From: a virus
Virus record (IMG/VR): IMGVR_UViG_3300042938_001810
Location: 1-28,113 of that record
Reading direction: 5' to 3' (one strand)
DNA: 28,113 nucleotides
Below the pieces are notes generated by a model, which saw only the letters and a list, made by a program, of their open reading frames with translations, was not told the origin of the DNA and searched no databases. The translations under genes and the position numbers were made by a program. Positions 13,248-18,849 of this stretch are shown here, piece by piece. Position 1 is the first letter of the stretch; each line of letters begins with the position of its first letter.

Positions 13248-13589
13248 ATGCTTAACAGTGAAAGAATCATCGGCATTGATTTGGTGCGTATTGACGGCGA
13301 CCAAGGAGTCTACGGAATATATCAATCCGTGGATGGAGGAGGTGAGTGGGAGAAACTCACAGAGGCTTCGCGAGTGTATGACCTGTTGGATTACGCAAAG
13401 GATAAATTTTCAAACACCACACCAATGGTAATTCCTCAACAGATTCAAAGCATTCTTCGGTATGAAATAATGGAAGAGGCGGCAACGGAAAAGTTAAAGG
13501 CAGTACCAAATAAAGTAGAACCAGTACAACCAAAAACAAATACTATATGGTGGAGACGACTCCTTGAACTTGTTTTAAAAAGGAAGTAG
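13248..13589 (+). CDS. Hypothetical protein, 113 aa
   Basis: ATG13248 with GGGAG about 7 bp upstream. The first half reads as strands ('IIGIDLVRIDGDQGVYGIYQ', 'GEWEKL'), the second as helices ('LLDYAKDKF', 'LRYEIMEEAATEKLKAV'). A basic, Trp-containing tail (WWRRLLELVLKRK) could bind membrane or nucleic acid. No family recognised. The next gene starts two bases after its stop. Confidence 0.68.
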   Translation: MLNSERIIGIDLVRIDGDQGVYGIYQSVDGGGEWEKLTEASRVYDLLDYAKDKFSNTTPMVIPQQIQSILRYEIMEEAATEKLKAVPNKVEPVQPKTNTIWWRRLLELVLKRK

Positions 13590-13591
13590 CC

Positions 13592-13765
13592 ATGAAGAAA
13601 ACCGAGAATGAACTCCGCGAAGAACTGCTTAACTCTGCCGCTCTAGCAATTCATTCCTACGAAGAGTACTTGCTTGACAAGGTTGGATGGCGCGAACTTG
13701 CCCTTGTAATGGATGCCCTCCGCAAATCCATTACCGCGATAGACAAACACAAACTATCGAAATAA
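13592..13765 (+). CDS. Small helical protein, 57 aa
   Basis: ATG13592, with AGGAAG about 7 bp upstream, two bases after the previous stop. The product is predicted to be two helices ('ELREELLNSAALAIHSYEEY', 'LALVMDALRKSITAIDKH'). No family recognised. Confidence 0.6.
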   Translation: MKKTENELREELLNSAALAIHSYEEYLLDKVGWRELALVMDALRKSITAIDKHKLSK

Positions 13766-14040
13766 TCTATTTTCGTGAAGTATAGATTTTTATATTGAGT
13801 GGTTTTTTCCACTCGTATAAGTATCTGTGTGCTGGTTCAATGAATGATAGTATTAAGATATAAGAAACATATATCAGAATACACTCTCAGTACCAGAGGG
13901 ACACCCAACAGAATTAAATAGACGAAGAAGACCCCGAAGAGGTCACGCTGTCCCCCGATCAAATCAAATATACGAAATGCATCCGTAGGGGTTGCGTTCT
14001 CTTTGCGCCTTGCTATAATTAGGGAGTAAGGAGTCAGAGC
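13766..14040. other. Non-coding stretch with hairpins
   Basis: About 275 bp without a supportable gene. GAGTGG-TTTTTT-CCACTC (13797-13814) is a hairpin with a T loop. Around 13890-13960, GGGACA and TGTCCC, about 50 nt apart, can pair around an inner GACC/GGTC hairpin. A frame over 13922-14021 reads DEEDPEEVTLSPDQIKYTKC onward but has no start codon, so it may be a gene remnant. The end holds the promoter of the gene at 14041. Confidence 0.45.
13992..14019 (+). promoter_or_regulatory. Sigma70-like promoter, extended -10
   Basis: -35 TTGCGT (13992-13997), a 16-bp spacer, -10 TATAAT (14014-14019) preceded by TGC. Unlike the leaderless cases, a short leader with AAGGAG precedes ATG14041. Confidence 0.72.
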
Positions 14041-14310
14041 ATGACAGCGTACAGGCTACACATCGACATCGCCATGCCTTTGAGTGAAGCAGAAGCACTC
14101 GTGGTTTCCCAAACCGTGATTGCTGCACTTCAATCCCCTCATCTCCTTGAGGAACTTCGGAGCCGCGAAGTTCCCTCTATTAACTACCGTCTTGGTCACG
14201 ATACGGATCGAGGGAAGAGCAACTACTTCCTGAAGACCCCTAGTGGTCATGTCACCAACAAGAAAAGTCGAGTTGCAATTACCGAGGATACCCATGAAGA
14301 AGTCAATTAA
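14041..14310 (+). CDS. Hypothetical protein, 89 aa
   Basis: ATG14041 with AAGGAG seven bases upstream and a good promoter. The N-terminal half looks like strand-helix ('YRLHIDIAMPLSEAEALVVS', 'VIAALQSPHLLEELRS'); the C-terminal half is basic and polar. No family recognised. The next gene overlaps its end by 17 bp. Confidence 0.68.
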   Translation: MTAYRLHIDIAMPLSEAEALVVSQTVIAALQSPHLLEELRSREVPSINYRLGHDTDRGKSNYFLKTPSGHVTNKKSRVAITEDTHEEVN

Positions 14311-14515
14311 GTCTGCTCCAAAGAAGTCTACCAAGAAGTCCACTAAGACCGCTCCATCTACTCTATATGTGAATACTGAACTAGAAGCAATTGCTGTGAG
14401 TGTAATGCTGTCGGTTGCATTGGTGATTGCCCTTGTCTCCGCACCTTTGGTTCCTGCAATGTGCATCACAGGACTTGTTGCTGCTTCATTCTTGATTGCA
14501 TCAATTCATCGTTAA
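14294..14515 (+). CDS. Lys-rich membrane protein, 73 aa
   Basis: ATG14294 is chosen because GAGGA lies 7 bp upstream and the longer frame adds nothing recognisable. The first 22 residues are Lys/Ser/Thr-rich (APKKSTKKSTKTAPST). Two hydrophobic segments follow (about 33-48 'AIAVSVMLSVALVIAL' and 52-71 'PLVPAMCITGLVAASFLIAS'). The basic N-terminus should stay in the cytoplasm. Function unknown. Confidence 0.6.
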   Translation: MKKSIKSAPKKSTKKSTKTAPSTLYVNTELEAIAVSVMLSVALVIALVSAPLVPAMCITGLVAASFLIASIHR

Positions 14516-14641
14516 ATTTTTTGGGCGGTGGGCGGACGGCTCCGCAGATCCGCTTATATCGGATTCAATCAGGATCGACACCTGAACCGCCTATTTTACT
14601 ACTTCACCTCCGTCTGATTGCCTACTCACCTTGGACACGCT

Positions 14642-14920
14642 ATGAACGAAAACGAATTCTTAAATTACGAGTCTGATACCGAAACCGATCAAATTGCTTT
14701 TATTGACTACGAAGGAATGGGATTGTGGATTTTTGGAATTCATCACGGCGCAAGTGTAAAGCCTGAATTTGAAACTTCCGAGATCGTGGATCGGGATTCC
14801 GATCTAAATAAGTTGGTGGGACGAGCAGTTCGTGATTGGGGTGTTGATCCCCGTGAATTGTGGGTTTCACCGTGTGCGCGAGAAATTGCTGTTCTCGCCT
14901 TGACAGGAATGAAAATCTAA
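14642..14920 (+). CDS. Hypothetical acidic protein, 92 aa
   Basis: ATG14642; a longer reading from TTG14618 is possible but less likely. No strong Shine-Dalgarno sequence. Contains 'DQIAFIDYEGMGLWIFGIHH' and a helix with 'RAVRDWGVDPRELWVSPC'. The order 'DFVDFEG' followed by a charged helix also appears in the protein at 15817-16149, so the two may be distant paralogues; that similarity is weak. No family recognised. Confidence 0.62.
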   Translation: MNENEFLNYESDTETDQIAFIDYEGMGLWIFGIHHGASVKPEFETSEIVDRDSDLNKLVGRAVRDWGVDPRELWVSPCAREIAVLALTGMKI

Positions 14921-14934
14921 CGGAGCACTACATT

Positions 14935-15141
14935 ATGAGTACACCCAAGAAGCCCATGCAGATCACCCTTACGCTGAATATTAGCGACACGGTGTTTCTA
15001 AAGATTGCAAAGTTGGCGCACGACACCAACACCACATTCAATCAACAGATTAATCGTATTGTGCAGGAAGGTATTTCTCGCGTTGGCGAGACTGCTACTG
15101 CACCCACTGTGCCTACTACCGTTTCTACTCATACTTTTTGA
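14935..15141 (+). CDS. Ribbon-helix-helix-like small protein
   Basis: 68 residues from ATG14935 (CGGAG about 10 bp upstream). The sequence 'MQITLTLNISDTVFLKIAKL' followed by 'AHDTNTTFNQQINRIVQEGI' has the strand-helix-helix pattern of Arc/MetJ-type DNA-binding proteins; the tail is Thr/Pro-rich. A transcriptional repressor role is possible but unproven. It lies 14 bp after the preceding gene. Confidence 0.55.
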   Translation: MSTPKKPMQITLTLNISDTVFLKIAKLAHDTNTTFNQQINRIVQEGISRVGETATAPTVPTTVSTHTF

Positions 15142-15204
15142 ACGGTACGCCATGCACGGAATCATTTATGGATTTGGAGACGACTACTCACATGGGGGTA
15201 CGCC

Positions 15205-15408
15205 ATGCACGGGAAAGACGAAGCCGAATTGGAAGCCCTTCGGGACTTGGCGAAAGCCGTTGCTGAATTACGCGGAGGGTTGCCGCCACTTGAACGGTTC
15301 AGGCGTGATCGCGGAGGGGCATTGGAATACTCCCCTCACACCCTCTCTCTATTCCGATCCGCTTGGAGAAAATTAAATGTCTGCAAAAAATTTCATACAA
15401 GCGAGTAA
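15205..15408 (+). CDS. Small hypothetical protein, 67 aa
   Basis: ATG15205 is preferred over the overlapping frame from ATG15152. This frame gives an amphipathic helix (DEAELEALRDLAKAVAELRG) and ends 3 bp before the next gene in the same phase; the other frame reads as low-quality sequence. A 16-bp direct repeat (GGTACGCCATGCACGG, at 15144 and 15197) covers both ATGs, so a small duplication has placed a second start site here. No family recognised. Confidence 0.5.
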   Translation: MHGKDEAELEALRDLAKAVAELRGGLPPLERFRRDRGGALEYSPHTLSLFRSAWRKLNVCKKFHTSE

Positions 15409-15411
15409 TGA

Positions 15412-15594
15412 ATGTCTAGAAAACACGCAGCAGGAAAAGGCGACTCCTATCGCAAGGTTGATCGCGTGGCTTGGGAGAGTGGGTGGGAAGCCGCCTTTGG
15501 CTCCAAAGGATCTGCCCCCAAGCGGAACCGTAATAAACGGAAGAATGGGGGGACGAGAAATCCACCGAAAGATTCTTCTGCGGGTAATGCATAA
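15412..15594 (+). CDS. Small basic phage protein, 60 aa
   Basis: The ATG follows the previous stop by 3 bp. The sequence 'AAGKGDSYRKVDRVAWESGW' followed by 'EAAFGSK' resembles a family of short phage proteins I recall with 'GKGDKYR.VD...W...W..IFG'; the function is unknown. The tail is very basic (PKRNRNKRKNGGTRNPPK). A longer alternative frame across this region (from 15377) is judged a shadow in its first part. Confidence 0.55.
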   Translation: MSRKHAAGKGDSYRKVDRVAWESGWEAAFGSKGSAPKRNRNKRKNGGTRNPPKDSSAGNA

Positions 15595-15820
15595 TTTAAG
15601 TGAAGAGTACTACGGAGCAGGATGGATTGTAGGACTAGAACACTACCTGTGGCACATGGCTCTGCGGCAGAGTACCGAAGAAGGACAAATTCTTCTGTAC
15701 TGCGCGGAAACAAGTGGCGGGTGGTGGATGTGGGATGACTCTCAAGGAGGACCGCTGTTTGTTCCTCTTGCTGTGTGGCGCACCGCTTACAATGAAAACG
15801 AAATGGCTTTACCAATATGA
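15587..15820 (+). CDS. Hypothetical protein, 77 aa, Trp-rich
   Basis: I choose ATG15587, which overlaps the end of the preceding gene by 8 bp; the frame is open from 15377, but that longer reading would overlap two plausible genes. The product is rich in Trp and Gly ('GAGWIVGLEHYLWHMALRQS', 'SGGWWMWDDSQGGPLFVPL'), suggesting a compact alpha/beta domain. No family recognised. Its stop overlaps ATG15817. Confidence 0.55.
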   Translation: MHNLSEEYYGAGWIVGLEHYLWHMALRQSTEEGQILLYCAETSGGWWMWDDSQGGPLFVPLAVWRTAYNENEMALPI

Positions 15821-16149
15821 CCGCAGAAAATTCAAAAACTCAGTGGTCGTGGCGCAACCGATACGGTCAAGAGCGCATCACCACAAAAACAGGTGAGAAC
15901 ACTTTTACTGTTGAAGGCGCAAGTGCGTTTATTCGTTCTGCGTGGATGGAAAACGAACCTGGTGTGATTGACTTTGTAGACTTTGAAGGTGGACCGTTTA
16001 TTTGTGTGCGGTCTTCCATGTGGGAATACGGTGTTACAGGGGAAGACCGTGAGCGGGTTGTAAAGAGTGTGGCTATGTCGGCACTCAATGTAGAACTCGG
16101 CGAATTGCGGACAAGTGATTGGACTCGCGTTGAACTCACTGTTGCATAA
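15817..16149 (+). CDS. Hypothetical protein, 110 aa
   Basis: ATG15817 overlaps the preceding stop. Soluble, with 'NRYGQERITTKTGENTFTVE' (strands), 'VIDFVDFEGGPFICV' and a charged helix 'GEDRERVVKSVAMSALNVEL'. A possible weak relation to the protein at 14642-14920. The stop at 16147-16149 lies about 10 bp before the first conserved part of the tmRNA, so the tmRNA may be transcribed from upstream and processed. Confidence 0.65.
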   Translation: MTAENSKTQWSWRNRYGQERITTKTGENTFTVEGASAFIRSAWMENEPGVIDFVDFEGGPFICVRSSMWEYGVTGEDRERVVKSVAMSALNVELGELRTSDWTRVELTVA

Positions 16150-16159
16150 ATAACTTTTG

Positions 16160-16410
16160 GTATTGTTGATCTCGGAATGAAATCCGTACAAGACGGGGGT
16201 TCGAATCCCCCCGACTCCATTAGCCTAATCTAGAGCACCTGTAAAACTACGGGGTCGAAAGGAATAGATTGGCGAAGAGTAAGGATGAAGGAGATACCCG
16301 ACACGGGTAACAAGTGTCGTAAATAAACCGTTGCAAACCATGATTGCTAACCAATTAGCAATGGCGGCTTAAAGCCGTGGGGACTAGCCCTCCCGCATCT
16401 GAAAGGGCTG
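16160..16410 (+). ncRNA. ssrA: Circularly permuted tmRNA (ssrA-like) gene
   Basis: The tRNA-like 3' half comes first. A T-arm has GGGGG (16195-16199), loop TTCGAAT and CCCCC (16207-16211). Acceptor strand CGACTCC (16212-16218) and discriminator A (16219) follow. After 31 nt comes the 5' half, starting GGGGTCG (16251-16257). This pairs fully with CGACTCC and includes the G3-U wobble typical of tmRNA and tRNA-Ala. A long-range helix joins the halves (GTA-A-GGAT 16279-16286 with ATCC-G-TAC 16182-16189; GAGAT 16291-16295 with ATCTC 16169-16173). A hairpin CGACAC/GTGTCG (16299-16319) precedes the tag frame. The frame ends GCT AAC CAA TTA GCA ATG GCG GCT TAA (A-N-Q-L-A-M-A-A), with its stop in the loop of CGGCT-TAA-AGCCG. 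An H-type pseudoknot follows (GTGGG 16377-16381 with CCCGC 16392-16396; AGCCCT 16386-16391 with AGGGCT 16404-16409). Ends are approximate. Confidence 0.85.
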
Positions 16411-16436
16411 AAAGGGGAGTCGCAAGGCTCCCTTTT
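16411..16436 (+). terminator. Rho-independent terminator of the tmRNA
   Basis: GGGAG (16415-16419) pairs with CTCCC (16428-16432) with an 8-nt loop, followed by TTTT and flanked upstream by AAA. It begins directly after the last tmRNA pseudoknot. Confidence 0.75.
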
Positions 16437-16468
16437 CCATTTATACATACAATACAAGGAGATCGCGC

Positions 16469-16717
16469 ATGAGTTACCTATTCAACGAAGCAATACCATT
16501 TGGTGGCACAGGTGGGCAATTTGGCGGCAAGAACAAAGGCGTTCTGCTCACCAATACTACGAGTAGTGGAAATACTGTAGACATTTACACCTACAAGGCT
16601 AACGGCACAACACTTTCAAATCGTGTTAGCCTGATGGGCAATGAGTCTAAGATTTTTCAGATTCGTGCATGGGGTATTTCCTGTGGTGCTGGCATCACGG
16701 GTGCGCTGCTCTCGTAA
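16469..16717 (+). CDS. Small Gly/Ser/Thr-rich protein, 82 aa
   Basis: ATG16469 with AAGGAG eight bases upstream. The sequence is low in charge and rich in Gly, Thr, Ser and Asn ('GGTGGQFGGKNKGVLLTNTT', 'SNRVSLMGNESKIFQIRAWG', 'GITGALLS'), like a small beta-structured virion decoration or fibre-tip protein. No family recognised. It sits between the tmRNA terminator and the tRNA-Gly promoter. Confidence 0.62.
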   Translation: MSYLFNEAIPFGGTGGQFGGKNKGVLLTNTTSSGNTVDIYTYKANGTTLSNRVSLMGNESKIFQIRAWGISCGAGITGALLS

Positions 16718-16744
16718 TTAAATAATTGAGATGGGGTTGCTCCC

Positions 16745-16772
16745 TTGACACTCTCGCCACACACGCTATACT
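16745..16772 (+). promoter_or_regulatory. Sigma70-like promoter for the tRNA-Gly unit
   Basis: -35 TTGACA (16745-16750, consensus), a 16-bp spacer, -10 TATACT (16767-16772). It lies 49 bp before tRNA-Gly. A short ATG frame beginning at 16780 would run through the tRNA and is not counted as a gene. Confidence 0.75.
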
Positions 16773-16821
16773 GTGTGCATGGCAAAGAGAATTCTGTATC
16801 ACATTAAAGTAGATGCAATAC

Positions 16822-16893
16822 GCGGGTGTCGTATAGCGGCTATTACGCGGGTTTTCCAAACCCGTCACGAGAGTTCGATTCTCTCCTCCCGCA
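16822..16893 (+). tRNA. tRNA-Gly (anticodon TCC)
   Basis: Acceptor GCGGGTG / CTCCCGC (one T-T mismatch at pair 6), anticodon stem CGGGT/ACCCG with loop TTTCCAA giving TCC, T-arm GAGAG-TTCGATT-CTCTC, discriminator A. CCA not encoded. Confidence 0.9.
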
Positions 16894-16895
16894 TT

Positions 16896-16961
16896 GTAGG
16901 TATGATGTAAATGGAAACATTCCACTTCGTGGATATGCAAGTTCGAATCCTGCTACCTACA
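16896..16961 (+). tRNA. Abnormal tRNA-like element, 66 nt
   Basis: Acceptor GTAGGTA / TACCTAC is perfect. The D-arm can form ATGT/ACAT with an 8-nt loop. The T-arm GCAAG-TTCGAAT-CCTGC has one mismatch. The anticodon arm, however, is only TCCAC-TTC-GTGGA, with a 3-nt loop instead of 7, or a 3-bp stem with loop ACTTCGT lacking U33. At 66 nt it is short by about 7. It follows tRNA-Gly by 2 nt and is presumably co-transcribed. It could be a degenerate tRNA or a tRNA mimic. Confidence 0.55.
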
Positions 16962-17003
16962 CCTAATTAAACCGAGTTATATTAGCACTACAGGAAACCG
17001 TAT

Positions 17004-17234
17004 ATGAGCAAGCGAGAACTAAAGCAAAACATGGATTTGTTTATTACAATTAATCCACACCACCCTGATGAGCCAGCACTCCACATCAGGGGAGTGGACA
17101 CTCACGAACAGGCAGATACATATAATGTTGATGAGGTGGAAGACCTTATTGACCGACTTCATGTAGTGCTTGGTGAAATGCTTCACAAGCAGAAAATCAT
17201 GGAGTTAAATAAAACTCCATCGCTTTGGGATTAA
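17004..17234 (+). CDS. Small hypothetical protein, 76 aa
   Basis: ATG17004 with CAGGAA about 8 bp upstream. The product is soluble and acidic: a strand region 'MDLFITINPHHPDEPALHIR' is followed by a helix 'NVDEVEDLIDRLHVVLGEML'. No family recognised. It lies between two tRNAs and ends 15 bp before tRNA-Lys. Confidence 0.65.
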   Translation: MSKRELKQNMDLFITINPHHPDEPALHIRGVDTHEQADTYNVDEVEDLIDRLHVVLGEMLHKQKIMELNKTPSLWD

Positions 17235-17249
17235 ATATATTCGCCCATC

Positions 17250-17322
17250 GCCTTGGTAATTCAGTTGGCAGAATAACGAACTTTTAATTCGTAAGCCGTG
17301 GGTTCGAGTCCCACCCAAGGCA
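17250..17322 (+). tRNA. tRNA-Lys (anticodon TTT)
   Basis: Acceptor GCCTTGG / CCAAGGC, anticodon stem ACGAA/TTCGT with loop CTTTTAA giving TTT, T-arm loop TTCGAGT, discriminator A. CCA not encoded. Confidence 0.95.
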
Positions 17323-17341
17323 CAATACACAGGAACCGCAC

Positions 17342-17791
17342 ATGGCAAAGAAGACAAAGAAACTCGTCAGTAAACGAATCAAACCAGTGGTTGCCCCCAA
17401 GGCTCCCAAGGCTCCCAAGGCTACCCGCAAGCCCTACACGAAGGCTGTGAAGCCCGTAGAAGCCCCTGTAGAAGCCCCTGTGGTTGTGGTTACCACCGAA
17501 CCCGCTGTACAGACGCTGTTACAGGTAGAGCCAACGGACAAGCCTTTAAATATTACATGGAATTATCCTGTTGAATATACCAAAGTCAGCAAAGACGAAC
17601 CGCTGGTGGACGAGGTATTGAATTACAGTACTTCAGTAATTTCCAAGGTGAAATCATTCTTTAATAAGTCTGATTATATTACTGATATTCGTGATGCTGC
17701 GTTTGCACATCCTCTGATCTTTGGTGTACTGTTTGCTGTTGCACTATTTGCATTCTCTGCACTTGTGTACGCAGTCATTGGTCTGTATTGA
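17342..17791 (+). CDS. Lys/Ala/Pro-rich protein with C-terminal membrane anchor
   Basis: 149 residues; CAGGAA nine bases before the ATG. The N-terminal 50 residues are a basic Lys/Pro/Ala-rich segment with short repeats ('APKAPKAPKATRKPYTKAV', 'VEAPVEAPVVVV') and are probably extended. The middle is acidic and the C-terminus is one hydrophobic helix (about 124-147, 'LIFGVLFAVALFAFSALVYA'). It is a tail-anchored inner-membrane protein with a long cytoplasmic or periplasmic arm. No family recognised. Confidence 0.65.
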   Translation: MAKKTKKLVSKRIKPVVAPKAPKAPKATRKPYTKAVKPVEAPVEAPVVVVTTEPAVQTLLQVEPTDKPLNITWNYPVEYTKVSKDEPLVDEVLNYSTSVISKVKSFFNKSDYITDIRDAAFAHPLIFGVLFAVALFAFSALVYAVIGLY

Positions 17792-17833
17792 AATATTGAG
17801 TCAAATCAAATATAGAAATATCAGCACTACCCA

Positions 17834-17862
17834 TTGACAGTACATACTAAGCGTGTTACAAT
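17834..17862 (+). promoter_or_regulatory. Strong sigma70-like promoter, extended -10
   Basis: -35 TTGACA (17834-17839), a 17-bp spacer, -10 TACAAT (17857-17862) preceded by TGT. It serves the HTH gene at 17942 with a leader of about 70 nt. Confidence 0.8.
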
Positions 17863-17941
17863 TAGGACATCGAAACGCAGAATGATGTTGGGCTGACATC
17901 CGATGCGTAAACTTTCTAAAGCCCACTATTGGAGATTTGCA

Positions 17942-18217
17942 ATGGCTACTAAGACTCTCAGCAATCGTCGTCGTGTTCTCAACTTCCTCGCCGCTGGCAA
18001 CAGCCTGACTTCCGCTCAGGCTGCTACGAAGTTCGGTGTGAAGAACTTCCGCGCCATGATCAGCGACATTCGTTCGCAGGTCGAAGCGTTTGGTAATTGG
18101 GAAGTCGTTAGCACCGTTAAGAACGGCAAGACGATTTACAGCATGGAAGACACCCACGAGGGTGATCGTACCTATGCTTTCAAGCAGGACGGTACGCGCT
18201 ACATGGTCAATGCCTAA
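17942..18217 (+). CDS. Helix-turn-helix (winged-helix-like) protein, 91 aa
   Basis: ATG17942 is chosen over an upstream in-frame ATG (17903) because TTGGAG lies 7 bp before it. Residues about 8-45 ('RRRVLNFLAAGNSLTSAQAA' then 'TKFGVKNFRAMISDIRSQV') fit a helix-turn-helix of the winged type; a short 'TVKNGKTIYSM' hairpin follows. Similar 'LTSAQAA..FGV.N.RA' proteins are frequent in large phages, with functions not established. It has its own strong promoter and terminator, so it is a single-gene unit and possibly a regulator. Confidence 0.72.
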   Translation: MATKTLSNRRRVLNFLAAGNSLTSAQAATKFGVKNFRAMISDIRSQVEAFGNWEVVSTVKNGKTIYSMEDTHEGDRTYAFKQDGTRYMVNA

Positions 18218-18242
18218 TCATTGACTAATTACTTGCCCTTGG

Positions 18243-18277
18243 GGGTGGCTGCGACCGATTGGCGTAGCCACCCTTTT
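18243..18277 (+). terminator. Rho-independent terminator
   Basis: GGGTGGCT (18243-18250) pairs with AGCCACCC (18266-18273), followed by TTTT. Confidence 0.85.
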
Positions 18278-18308
18278 GGGTTTATATACTCTTTATGAAA
18301 GGTTTAGC

Positions 18309-18710
18309 ATGAATAAGTCATCTGTTTTTGTTGCGTATGCGGCTTTGTGCGTTGCAGGTTTTGCAGGTATTGCTTTGCTTGGAGTAACAGGCAAGAGTGA
18401 TGATGTTCACGCAATCACTGCATTCTTTGCGTTCTATGGATTTCTGTGCACCACTGGTCTTTTCTATGTGACGGCAAAGCAGAAGGCAACCATTGATGCC
18501 ATGACTGCACGAACCGACTCTATGCACGACACAATGTTCACCTTGAGTGAACAAAATAATGAGGACGCGGTTCGATGTGTTGATGAACTTCGTTCGGATA
18601 TTGAACGCCGAATTGACGGTTTAGAAAATTTTGAACTGTCTAATATTTGGCGCAGCATTGAGGATTTGCAGAACGCAGATGCTGATGCAAAGTGCGGCTC
18701 TAAGAAGTAA
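18309..18710 (+). CDS. Membrane protein with two TM helices and a coiled-coil tail
   Basis: 133 residues from ATG18309 (GAAAGG about 6 bp upstream). Two hydrophobic helices (about 6-26 'VFVAYAALCVAGFAGIALLG' and 34-54 'AITAFFAFYGFLCTTGLFYV') are followed by a charged helix of about 70 residues ('EDAVRCVDELRSDIERRIDG', 'LENFELSNIWRSIEDLQNAD'), likely a cytoplasmic coiled coil. No family recognised; the layout suits a membrane-associated oligomer, for example in superinfection exclusion, but that is speculative. Confidence 0.65.
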   Translation: MNKSSVFVAYAALCVAGFAGIALLGVTGKSDDVHAITAFFAFYGFLCTTGLFYVTAKQKATIDAMTARTDSMHDTMFTLSEQNNEDAVRCVDELRSDIERRIDGLENFELSNIWRSIEDLQNADADAKCGSKK

Positions 18711-18722
18711 ATTTTAATATTG

Positions 18723-18768
18723 CGGTGCAGCGTCAGGGCTGTTGGGGGGTTCGATTCCCCTTCCACCG
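18723..18768 (+). tRNA. Minimal tRNA-like element, 46 nt
   Basis: A good T-arm (GGGGG-TTCGATT-CCCCT) lies between CGGTG (18723-18727) and CACCG (18764-18768), which pair as a 5-bp acceptor. In place of the D and anticodon arms there is one small hairpin, CAGC-GTCAGG-GCTG. It could be a deletion remnant of a tRNA or a tRNA mimic. It starts 13 nt after the previous gene. Confidence 0.45.
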
Positions 18769-18811
18769 TTTTTGGTATGGATTGCGGCTTGCCTTACAGG
18801 GTGAAACTACG

Positions 18812-18818
18812 CTAAATA
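18812..18818 (+). promoter_or_regulatory. CTAAATA motif, candidate late promoter
   Basis: CTAAATA followed by G, 31 bp before ATG18850. Same motif set as at 2242; here it does not overlap a stop codon, which supports a role of its own. Confidence 0.45.
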
Positions 18819-18849
18819 GTGGTTAGACACCCAAAGGAGATCTAGTTAC

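Noticed and set aside
15152-15376. Frame starting at ATG15152
   Set aside because: It overlaps the preferred 15205 gene for most of its length and reads as poor-quality protein (many Gly, Pro, Asn without pattern).
15377-15586. 5' part of the long frame 15377-15820 as coding
   Set aside because: Two better small genes (15205-15408 and 15412-15594) occupy this stretch in another phase; only the part from ATG15587 is kept.
16780-16917. Leaderless ATG frame right after a consensus promoter
   Set aside because: It runs through tRNA-Gly and into the next tRNA-like element; the promoter is better explained as the tRNA promoter.
16822-16961. Group I intron or split tRNA explaining the short tRNA-like element
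   Set aside because: The element is shorter, not longer, than a tRNA, and no partner half is seen nearby.
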